Below, one piece after another: positions 39,901 to 51,900 of a stretch of DNA of 64,000 nucleotides. A program made the position numbers and the translations under genes. Numbering within the stretch: the stretch's first letter is position 1; every line of letters begins with the position of its first letter. Source of the DNA: Heloderma charlesbogerti (Eukaryota; Chordata; Lepidosauria; Squamata; Helodermatidae); assembly GCA_026122225.1 (NCBI GenBank), contig JANEZZ010000307.1, forward strand, positions 1,240,001 through 1,304,000. The letters are read 5' to 3'. Below the pieces are notes generated by a model that saw only the letters and a list, made by a program, of their open reading frames with translations, made no database searches and was not told the origin of the DNA.

Positions 39901-42900
39901 TGACTTGATCCTAACCAACAGAGATGACTTAGTGGATAAAGTAGCAGTTACAGGAACTCTGGGGAAAAGCGACCATGTTGGTTCTAAGGGAAGCAAAAGC
40001 CGAGTGTAGTCAAACTCGTACCCTGGATTTTAGGAAACTCAGAACAATGATCAGGAAGGTCCCATGGCAAGCGGCTCTAACGAGAAAAGGAGTCCAAGAT
40101 GGGTGGGAGCTTTAAAAGGCAGAGGAAAGAAATGGTTGGTCAGCTATTAAATAAGGATGGCAAAACAATAACAGATGACAAAGAAAAGGCAGAGGTGCTC
40201 AATTCCTACTTTGGCTCAGTCGACTCCCAAAAGAGGGTCTATGACCCCCCCTGGCAAAGGCGAAGTACAGGCTGAAGGGGCAGGATTGCAGCTCGAGATC
40301 GATAGGCACATGGTCAAGGAACACCTAATTACTTTGAATGAGTTCAAATGTCCAGGGCCAGATGAACTGCACCCTAGAGTAATAAAGGAGCTGGCAGAAC
40401 CGCTCTCAATTCTCTTTGAGAAATCATGGAGGGGGAAGTGCCAGATGACTGGAGGAGGGCTAATGTTGTCCCTATCTTCAAAAAGGGTAAAAAGGAGGAA
40501 CCTGGGAACTACAGACCAGTCAGTCTGACATCAATCCCTGGGAAAATTCTGGAGCAGATCATAAAGCAATCCATCTGGAAGCACCTTGACAACAATGCCG
40601 TGATTACTCGAAGCCAAAATGGATTTGTCAAAAACAAGTCCTGCCAGATGAATCTGATCTCATTTTTTCATCAAGTAACCTCCCTTGTAGACTGTGGGAA
40701 TGCTGTAGACATCATATACCTCGACTTCAGCAAAGCTTTCGACAAAGTGCCCCATGATACCCTGATGAGCAAACTAGCTCAAAGTGGGCTAGATGAAACA
40801 ACGATCTGGTGGATCCACAGGTGGCTACAGAATCGGACTCAAAGAGTGCTTATCAATGGGACCTTCTCAAACTGGGGAGAGGTAATGAGTGGGGTACCGC
40901 AGAGCTCAGTCCTGGGCCCAGTGCTCTTCAACATTTGTATTAATAACTTGGAGGAGGAGGTGCAGGGAATGCTGATCAAATTTGCAGATGACACAAAATT
41001 GCGCGGGAATTTTGTTTCTGTCTTCTCTTTGGAAGACAGAAACAAAATTCAAAGTGATCTGGGTAGACTGGAGCGCTGGGCAGAAAACAGAATGACATTT
41101 AATAGGGATAAATGCCAAGTTCTGCACCTAGGAAAAAGAAACCAAATGCACAACCATACTACAAGCGAGAAGGATCCTGGAATTGTTGTCGATCACAAGC
41201 TGAAGATGAGCCAACAATGTGATGTGGCTGCAAAAAAGGCAAATGCTCTTTTGGGCTGCATTCATAGAAGCATCGCTTCCAAATCCCGGGAAGTACTAGT
41301 TCCCCTCTACTCAGTACTGGTTAGGCCTCATCTGGAGTACTGTGTCCAGTTCTGGGCACCACACTTTCAGAAGGATGCAGACAAACTGGAGAGGGTTCAG
41401 AGGAGGGCAACAAAGATGATCATGGGACTGGAAACAAAGCCCTATGAGGAGAGACTGAAAGAACTGGGCATGTTTAGCCTTGAAAAGAGAAGACTGAGGG
41501 GAGATATGATAGCGATCTTCAAGTACTTGAAAGGTTGTCACAGAGAGGAAGGCCAGGATCTCTTCTTGGTCATCCCAGAGTGCAGGACACGGAATCATGG
41601 GCTCAAGTTACAGGAAGCCAGATTCCGGCTGAACATCAGGAAAAGCTTCCTGTTAGAGCAATACGACAATGGAACCCATTACCTACGGAGGTGGTGGGCT
41701 CTCCCACACTGGAGGCCTTCAAGACAAGGCTGGACAGCCATCTGTCAGGGATGCTCTGACTTGGATTCCTGCATTGAGCAGGGGGTTGGACTCGATGGCC
41801 TTGCAGGCCCCTTCCAACCCTACTATTTTATGATTCTATGATATCTTGGAACAAATAAAAAAATCATAATAAATTATTTCTCATTAATTATGGGAAAATT
41901 TGGACTGACATTAAACAGAATAAAAAATTAAATTAAATTAATCACTTTCTAGTCAAATTTCAGCAACAAAAATGATTATTCTGCCCAAACTTACATATTT
42001 ATTTCCTACTTTACCTATTGAAGTCCCTAAAAGAGTGTTAAAACAATGGTAAAGTAAATTGGAATACTTTATATTTAACTCCAAGTGACCCAAAATAGCC
42101 AAGAACGTAAGATATAGGCAATGTATGAGTGGTGGATGGGGTGCTCCTAACCTAATTTTATATTATGAGGCATTTCCACTTAGCTATGTACATTCAATAT
42201 TGGGGGGGGGGGGGAGATAGTAAAATACTGGATACAAATAGAAAGTAATTGGCTTAACATCACAAATTTGAATACTATTCTGTTAATTAAAAAGGAATTA
42301 CAGAAATGTGAACTTTCAAACACATCTACGTTAAATGGATTGCGTTCAATAATAAAAAAACAGAAATGAAATGTTATTTCCAAAAATATCACCGCTAATA
42401 TCAGTATCCTGTCATCCAGATCTCAAAATGAATAACATTAATGTGAAAGGGTATTCAGAGCGAGGTTTTATCTATGTATAAGACTTTTATATCAATTCAA
42501 GACCAATAGAATGAAAATATTGGAAAGAAAAGCTGCAAAACACGCAAATTAGCTGGTGTTCCTGGTACCAACTGGGAAATTTTATCAGGTATAAAACAAT
42601 AATGGAACAAGCTACTAGACCATTATTTGGTTTTGAGAATATAGTACTTCATCAATCATACCAAACTAAGGGTGTTATCTCTAGAATTTATAAAATATTA
42701 GAAACGGATATGGGAACATCTGGAAAACTGTGCTCAGTTTGGGAACTAAACTGGAAAATTCAAATTACTGAAGAATGGAATAAAATCTGGCAAAGATTTC
42801 CAATTAAAACCCTATCCTCTAAAATCAGGGAAGAAACTATTAAAACAAGACAAGGCTGGTATCTCACTCCAGTGCGCTTATCTTATATTAATTCAGACAA

Positions 42901-45900
42901 TAAATTTTGCGGAGGGGGTATAATAAACTAGGCACTACACAACACATGTGGTGGGAATGTGGGAAAGTGAAGAAAATATGGGATTCTGTTTTTCTAGAAA
43001 TTAGTAAAATAACAGGACAAAGCATATCAAAAACACCAGAATTAGCATTACTGAGAATATTTCAAGTTAATAATGAGAATTTATTACATAAAACACAAGA
43101 TTTCTAACAACTGCAGCTTGATTGTTGATAGCCAGCAAATGGAAAAGGAAACTCACTTAAAGAATGGTACAACAGAGTATGGCAGATTGCGTTATTAGAA
43201 ACATCGACAAATAATATTAAATTAGCAAAAGGACAAAGAAAAAAGGAAGTTTTACGGAAAAATGGTACAGCTTTATTGTTTATACAAAAGCAGAGAAACA
43301 ATGGAGAGTTCCCTCTTACTACAAAACTCTGTGGTTATCATAGAATGCAAGAAGGTACGATACATGATTAAAATAACAAATAAGGTGTATGTATTAACAA
43401 ATTGTAATGCATATTTTCAAACATAAAAAATCAAAGCGAAGGTTTAGTTTGAGTTATGTATTTGTTCTGAAGAATAAAATATGTACATCTTCATTATTAA
43501 TAGCGTGGATAACTTGCAAATTGTTGTACATGTACATAGATAATGTACATGCATTTTAATGGAAATGAAATAAAGAACAGTTAAAACCTTTAAAAAGGAA
43601 AAAAAAATAAAGACCTTTCTCCCATGAGCAAAAAAACTCTTGAAAGCAAGGCAAATATATATTAACATACTAAAAAATAATTGCCTTTTCTAAGTTCATA
43701 GAAAACATTTCCTACTAATGCATTATTTTTTTTAAATACTCTGCAACATAAAATCACAACTGTGTTTATTATAACAACTATCAGCAAAAATCTAAAAGTT
43801 ACCTTCACAAACCTCTTTCATAGAGAAGGAGGTTGTCTGATTGATGTAGCCACCAGCAGCAGTTACAGATGTAATACTGCCAATGAGTGTCTTACTGTCA
43901 GAGTCCACTTCATAAGGATATTCACTGCTATCTTCCCATTTATCAGAGATACTTTCTACCTGAAAGAGTAAACAAATCAAAATTTCCTACAGATGGGACA
44001 TATGGCAAGACTTGTGAGGGTGATGGAGATGAAAGGCTGAACGCCATTCTTCGAAAGGTCTTGTCCCCCAGCCCCCAAACAGGCTACAAATGCTGCAGAG
44101 TTGCTTAAAAATGCATACATCTGCCAACCTTCTAGAAATATTTCTCTTTATGGACTGAATCTCACCCTGGAGTTTTGCTAAAGAGAAAACAGAGGACTGA
44201 AAGCCAGATCCCCTCAAGTTAAGCAAAATGGTGGGCAACCAAGACCAGCTTGAAGTTGACGTTTGCCAGTAGTATGGGCCTCTTGAGAGTTGTCTCTTAA
44301 GTACACCGAGGTACTTAAGAGAGCCAGACAGCCATCAAGCTCAAACTCACTGAGCTGTGGATTATCACAGAGATGGCCAATGTGGAGATGAATGCCACTG
44401 AAGGACACATCTGAAAATGAAAATGTGGTCCGTCTGGCTAAGGACATCCTCAATAAACACTAAGCTGATATCATGGCTCTACAGCCCAAGATCCTTGGCT
44501 CTGAAGGCAGAAATAGATGCTGCCTGAAAGATTGAAAGGGAAATTTGGTAGGTTTTTAAAAATCTACTCTACTACTTTCATTGGACCTACCACAAAACCC
44601 TTGGCCCAATAAGCGACAGGTGCTCCACACAGGGCTATTATTTTCAAGCTGCTATGAAACCTGGTAAAGGACTGGATGAGAAGGATGAGGGAGAAGGGGC
44701 AGCTACTTTGGGATCTATGCTAGAGAACAGTGTGCATTTCCCAACACTTTCCAAAGCTGATCATGGACCAACTGAGGGAGTTTGTGAATGCCAAGCAGAT
44801 GGCTTGAGAAGCATCTTGAATCTCTTGTTAAATACCCAGACATAGTATGCACCCACCACACCAATGCCGTGATATGATATGATACTCCCAAGGGCAGTGG
44901 AAGTTTCACTGGGGGCTTTTGAATATGTATTTTGCTGCATTGGTTAATTGCCCCATGCTAACAAATTTGGCTTTCCCTCTTAAGTCATTACTTAACTACT
45001 GCTAGAGGAATAAGTTTAGAATAAGGGAAGCTAATCCTCCTCACAAGTCTATGCAAGTGCCTATAGGTTTTGGGGGGATGGCTGGCTTGTCTGGGCTCTG
45101 TGGGAGGCAGGAGAGAAGGATGCTGCTTAACTTTTCCCCTCCCAGTATATGACCCAAGACCTGCCATGCCATGGACAGCACTGGGGCTGTGTAAGAGCAC
45201 AAAATGGAGAGAAAATCTGTGAAGTTGTTGGCTTCTGCTATAACAACACTGCCGTGGCTGTTGAGAAACATAGTTCCTCTCACCTTCCTTCCATCAGGAA
45301 TGCATTGCTGTTTTTTCCCAATGAAGGATCAAACCTGGCAGATACAAATGGGTCTTATTATGAAGGATTCTCCTGGTTGGGCCCAGGGACCAGGCCAATC
45401 TGAAGCTCAGCACCTCCATGGCTCAAACTGGTCCAGATGCATAAAAAGACCAGAGCTGGATTGCTGAGAGGTCAGGCTAAAGAACAGAGAGTTCTCAGGT
45501 AAATGGGTTATGAATGGGTTTCAACTCATATTGTTCTCCTTATCTTTTGCTCTTAGCAACTTGTTTCATCAAGATGTTAACCTGAGAGTTCGTTAAGGAT
45601 GACCCATTCCTCTTCCCTTAAGTCACTTTATATTATACTAGCAATTAATCTACGCATAAAGATGTGTTTGGGGCAATGTTTTCTGTATGTCCGCTCAAAA
45701 CAGCTGGAGCAAATAACACTGGTTAGAACCTTATTATAGCTGTGGTAGCATGGGCGTGGGGAGCAGACAGACAAAGTGATGGTAGCTGAGAGGAGTTCCT
45801 GTTCAGCTCATCAGGAACACTGAGTGAAAATACTAGTAAAATAAAGAGAGCCCAAAGGAACATGGTGGAATTTGCCATGTTCTTGTTTGTGATTTTTCTT

Positions 45901-48900
45901 TACATGCCAGATCCCTCCCTCTTTGTTTTGGCTTCGATTTCTTGTTTTATGTTAGCTTTTTCTCTGTTTTGGTTTTTCCTCAATTTCTTTGTACAAGTTG
46001 TCTTTGTTTCTGGTACTCTATGATTTTAAATTCCCAACAGAATTGGTCAGTCTCTCTCTCTCTGGGATAAGCTGCGGGCAACTTCTTGCAATCTTATGGC
46101 AAAAGGCCTTTCCTGTGCTTTCCCACCTACACTGTGTTGTTCCTCTTGGCTTTGTGTTTCTGCATGCACCAGTGCTTTTTCTACCAATTCTTGGAAATAA
46201 TGAAAGGATGCTTTTGAAGGCATACTTGTATCTAACTTACTGTTTTTCCTTTCCCATTATATATCGCTTTGGGTCTGTACTATTTAGGACCCATAACCAC
46301 TCCTAACCGTGTCAATCAATCTGATTCTGTAAGCAATTACTTGAACTTTGGCCACTGGTATTGGTCTGCCACCTGCTGGGGCCTGGAGGTATTCTACAAT
46401 ACTAGTGATGCAGTGTGGCATCAGTGATGTAACATGGATACCCCTGACTGCAAAATCCTCCTGTTTTGTGATGTATTTGTTCCAACTACAGTTATTCCTC
46501 CACTCCACAGACGAAATTTATGAGATATTTCTTTATGTCCACCATGATATTGTAATTCTACCCAGAGTCACACTTGTAATGCATTTCTATTGTTCATTTC
46601 TGTGGAACCCAGACTGAACTGCAGGGAAACGTATACATTCTCTGGCAATAAGCAAAACACAGGCTCTCAGAAAGGTGCTACTGCTGGAGGATACAGGAAG
46701 GAGAGGTTTCCAGAAGATTAAAAAACACACTAAAAAATATAAACAATGCTATATGATTCCTTAACAATAAGCATATTCAAACATCTTAAAAGGCTTTGAT
46801 TTCTTGTAGTTTGGGATGAGTGTATCCACCCACTCTGAACATCTCCTCACTGTGTAGAAAAAGTTACTATCTGATCGAGGTTGTTGTACTGCCTTTATTT
46901 GAACACAGTATCTTCTTTCATAACCCCTCCCAAACTCTCCCCAGAAAGAATGGTCTCACTGATGCTGAGAGAAGGTGTCACCAAACAAGTAAGGTACAGC
47001 CTGGATCAGATGCTACGTTCACTCCTCAGTGAGATGGTAGAGGACAGGCCTCTGTATGTCCAAGATGCTTAAAAGCTCTCTCTTTGGCAAGTGTCTGAGT
47101 TGTCCCTATATGCAGGAAAAACACTTCACACTCTCAACCTAACCAGCTGGGTGTCAGTCACATTTTAAAAATGGAGGTTTATTAGGTAGGCAGTTTGCAA
47201 AGACTTGATCAACCTCTGCAGTTGTCTTTATCTCACCCTGATTGCCTTTAATCCATTAGATGTCTTATCTTCTTCAACAAGAGCTACAACTCTCTGTCCA
47301 ACTTGCAGTGGCACATTGCTCATCACAGCATCACTGGTGAAACAAATTAAATCATCTATCATCCCGCAGTCTAGGCAAAATCTTGTAACTACACCTTGTA
47401 CAGTTTTTATCTCTTTGCCATCTAAAAGGAAGATAAACATATTTAAGTCAATACATTTTTTTTTGCTGTACTTGCTACAAGATCTGCAAGTATAGTAAGA
47501 AATTATTCGGCTCAGTACTATGGCTGTATCTGGTTATAAAACGGAATAGAGAACATGAAACCACCTATAATAGATCTATAAAGGTGTCTTATAAATGAAG
47601 ACGGTTAGAAGAAGAGCTCTACGTGGGGCTTCTGGAAGAGTGTCCAGAAGTTTCAACTGGTGCAAAATAGGCAGCCAGACTGCTTTCCAAAGCACATTAT
47701 CAGGACCATATTACACCTGTCCTGAAAGACCTGCACTCATTGGTAAGTGCTTTCCTGGTGTTTGATTTTCCTAAAACCAATTCAAGATGTTGGTTTTAAC
47801 CTTTAAAGCGCTAAGCAGCTTAGGACCTGGCTATTTAATGAAACTGGCTAGCTATGGGACCTCCTGTTCCATTATGCCCTGTTGGTATGACCTGCAGGAG
47901 AAGCCCTCTTGGACTCCATTACCCAAAGGCCTGTTTCTCAGGCACACATGAAAAGGCTTTCTCCTGTGTCACTCCCAAACAGCAGAATGCACTTCCTCAA
48001 GAACTACAATTGGCCCCCACTCTCTTGGCTTTTAAAAAGGCTGTAACTATGCATCTTTTAAATGTAGCCTTTAAATTATGTTGCTGTTTTGCTTTTCTAA
48101 TGTTCTTGGTTTTTTTGTTTACTGTGTTAAGGTTTTGCTTTAAATTGTTTTACATTGTTGTACACTTCCTTGATGACTTTTTAACAAATAAGGCAGTATA
48201 CAAATGTTAATAAATAACTGTTACAACCTCACACAGTTCCCCACTTCCCTTTTATGATCACCTCCTTTTTAAGAGTAGCACAGAAATACAACACTGTCTT
48301 ATAAACTATTTATTGGAAAATCACACCAATGCTTGCACATTTCTTCCTCACATCATGCACATAGAGTAGTCACTTCCTAGTTTTTGACAACCACAATTTC
48401 TCCAAAACAACGGAACTAGCAAAACTATGATTTGCACTTGTGCAAGGGGAAGAAGGAACCTGTGAACCCAACTCCTACCAGTGGCACAGCTTGGTACTTT
48501 GAAGCAGGTCACAATTCAATAAGCCTACCTTGGGCAATCGCTTCACAAAAGGCAAGAAACCATGCAGGTTTTATTATGCAAAAGCATTTCATTGGGAGCC
48601 TTGACCAAGTATAATATCCTGTTTCAAACAGTTTAGCTGCAACAGTGTTGGTACAGTCCTCCCGAAAGAATGCTGCTCATTAGTGCTAATTTCAGCTTAC
48701 CCCATTCATAAATTGCCAAGAAAACTCTAAATCGCTGTCTATTCTCAACGCCATTTCCCCCCATATTCTTGGTCTCAGAGGGTTCCTGGCATTTCTCTAC
48801 AGTTCACTATTCATTACAGTTCAGTGTAGAATATTTTTCTCCACATCTGGACCAGCTCAGATAAATGTTTGCCTAACTCCATCACACTGCAGGGGAAGCT

Positions 48901-51900
48901 CAAAACCATAACACAGCATAAGTCGCAGTATAGGGAAAAACAATTCACTAACCAAAAAGTATCCAACAGCTCTTCAGAATAATATTAAGACAAAACTAGG
49001 GTGGAATGGGTTCAAGAACATCAAACTGGACAAGCAAAGCCAGATGTGCAACTTTCCAAACAGACCTTCCTTAAAAGGCACAAAAAAATTACATAAACTG
49101 ACACAGCCCTGTATCATTCACAGTTCTTCATACTAGGATAAAGCACAAAATACAGAAGCAATACCGAGGCAATCTTGCCATTTCTCTGGCCAGCTCACAT
49201 ATTTTTGATGTTACAAATGTGGCAGAGAAGTCCATTAGATCCCATACTAGACTTACGGTTCAAACCTTGACTTAGTCATGAATTTTCCTTGGATAAGTCT
49301 GTAAGTGGGAACAGTGATTTATCCTCACCATCAGGAAGAATGAAGGATGGTTTGTAAAGCATTCAGCATCTTGACACTTTGATGATGAATACATGACCTG
49401 GAAGTGTGACTTACTGAAATCATGCTATTAATCAGCAGGACATAATTGCCTGGTTCACCCATAGCAACAACCCAGGGTATGGGTTGACTATGGGTTGTTA
49501 CTGAATCATGGGTTGTCGTTACATGCAAACCCTGCACTGTTGTTTAACTATGAGTTGCTAACCACGAACAGCCCAGGATGAAAACCCATGGTTTGCTGTT
49601 AGCTTCTGAATTCTAGGTTGTTCGTGGTTAACCAGCCGTAGTTAAACCATAATGCAAGTTCTGCATGTAACAACAACCCATGATTCAATGACAACCCATA
49701 CTCAACCCGTACTTATGAGTTGTTATGTGTGAAGCACGTTGATGCCTTTGGCATCAGGATGTAAAAGCTGTCACAATCAGTGGGAACTTATCCACTGGCC
49801 CCATGTTCAATTGCTTAGCCCAGTAAGAAGTAAGAAAGCAGACAGAAAAGCAATTTCAGCTAGTACCCTGCCCCCCCCCATATCTTCAGCTGTGGACTTT
49901 CTGGTTTCCACAAAAAAGGCAACTGCTATTTTGGGCTGCATTCATAGAAGCATCGCTTCCAAATCTTGGGAAGTATTAGTTCCCCTCTACTCAGCACTGG
50001 TTAGGCCTCATCTGGAGTACTGTGTCCAGTTCTGGGCACCACACTTTAAGAAGGATGCAGACAAACTGGAGAGGGTTCAGAGGAGGGAAACAAAGATGAT
50101 CAGAGGACTGGAAACAAAGCCCTATGAAGAGAGACTGAAAGAACTGGGCATGTTTAGCCTTGAGAAGAGCAGACTGAGGGGAGATATGATAGCACTCTTC
50201 AAGTACTTGAAAGGTTGTCACAGAGAGGAAGGCCAGGATCTCTTCTTGATCATCCCAGAGTGCAGGACACGGAATCATGGGCTCAAGTGACAGGAAGCCA
50301 GATTCTGGTTGAACATCAGGAAAAACTTCCTGACTGTTCAAGATGACGCTGGACAGCCATCTGTCAGGGATGCTTTGACTTAGATTCCTGCATTGAGCAG
50401 GGGGTTGGACTCGATGGTCTTATAGGTCCCTTCCAACCCTACTATTCTATGATTCTACATGGTTGGGAAGTAGGGGAGGATGTACATAAGCTTGAGACAG
50501 GTCCCAGACTCACCAGACATACAGGTGCCTAGCACCATCTGAAAAGGCCCACAGTTCAGGAGTGTGCCAGGATCTATAGAATCTACAGACTGATGGATAC
50601 TGAAGCCAATTTACAGGCTGCATTCCCATGGTTTATATTAACCATGGTTTATTGCTTTAGCCATGAATGGTCTTGCAGGCAAGCAAACGAATCACAGATT
50701 GTTTCCCTTATTTCTAGTTTGTTTCTCTCCCCACCATTTTGCCATCTTCAAAGCAGTTTCATTTTCAGGCTGCTCTTGCTGCGGGCATTTTTCAGGGGGA
50801 ACAGCAGAGCAAACAAGCCAGGGTTAAGCCACAGTTCTTCGTTCAGACTTCAGAACAAGCCATGGTTTACGGACTTTGTAAGCCAAAAACAAACCATAGT
50901 TTCTATTTGAGGTTTGTAGCTGGTTAACAAAAGAGTGGATTTGGACACAATTGGGTTCGGACACAATGACAAGCCAGATCAATAAGCCACACCATGGCTT
51001 AGCATTATGTATGAACCAGGCCAATAAGAATTTTCCAGGACAGATTTCTTAAGATTTCTAGTGAAGTTAAAAGGGTTATATTCAATCTTACTCTTCAAAA
51101 ACACACCACAACTTATGTGCCCCTAAACTGTATTCATTTACTAACCATTACAACATCTCTTTTGAAACATGTAATATTTTACAGCCTTTAGCTAAAGTCA
51201 CTAGAAATGTCAGCTTACACAGTAATATTCACAGAACTGCAATTCTTAGAAATCCACTGTTTACTAACATCTGAAAGTAAACACCACATGACAAATAAGT
51301 CTTACATAAAAGTTGGAACGCTAGTATGCAACAAGCAGTAATCACGTTCCCAAAACATTAAAAATTAAAATGTCAAGATAGTTCTTAGAAAGGCTCTTAA
51401 GCAGCCAAGAGGAATCAACTCTAAAACGCATGTATTCCAGATTTTCTGAAAGAGGTTTTATTGTTGTCAATTTTGTTCGATGAAAATGTCGGCACAGTGT
51501 GCAGCAGCTATGAGAAAGGCGAATTCATGTTAGGCATAATTAGAAAAGGAATCAAAAATAAAACTGCCAAGATCAGACAGTTCTTATACAGACAGTTCTG
51601 GTCACCACACCTAAAAAAAGATATGTAGAGTTGGAAAAAGTACAGAAAAAAGCAATTAAAATGATCAAGGGGCTGGAGAAACTCCCTTACGAGGAAACAT
51701 TACAACATCTGGGGCCGTTTATCTTAAGAGAAAATCCTAGTGAGGGATGACATGATAGAGGTGTACAAAATTATGTATGGTGTGGAGAAGGTGGAGGCAT
51801 TTTTTCCTTCTCTCATAATATCAGAACCCAGGACAATTCATTCCATTCAGGACAGATAAAAGGAAGTACTTCTTCACACAGCGTTCACACAGCGCATAGC

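Larger units (their letters stand above)
37987..41842 (+). mobile_element. CR1 LINE inserted in an L1, internally rearranged
   Basis: Starts cttcagtctgtttcccgcc, inside the first 5' unit of the other long CR1. It ends ccaaccctactattttatgattctatgat. ORF1 zinc/coiled-coil half at 38347-38835 (second Cys-x2-Cys damaged, CNKC read as RNKC). Esterase half disrupted by palindromes at 38948-39023. The endonuclease has lost about 220 bp near 39490-39500. Reverse transcriptase at 40426-41750 keeps [13 protein letters not shown] and FADDTKL. L1 sequence resumes after 41842. Confidence 0.92.
35860..43610 (+). mobile_element. L1 LINE, decayed, split by a CR1 insertion
   Basis: Left part (about 35860-37986): endonuclease trace GGDLNWNLQ at about 36122 and reverse transcriptase start [31 protein letters not shown] at 37100-37190. 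Right part (41843-43610): [18 protein letters not shown] at about 41970, then [20 protein letters not shown] at 42945-43005. It ends in an A-rich tail near 43570-43610. Many stops and frameshifts. Left boundary is approximate; no duplication found. Confidence 0.75.

Noticed and set aside
40426..41841. The 471-codon open frame as a host gene
   Set aside because: All motifs are CR1 reverse transcriptase and the flanks are CR1; the frame also departs from CR1 near its end.
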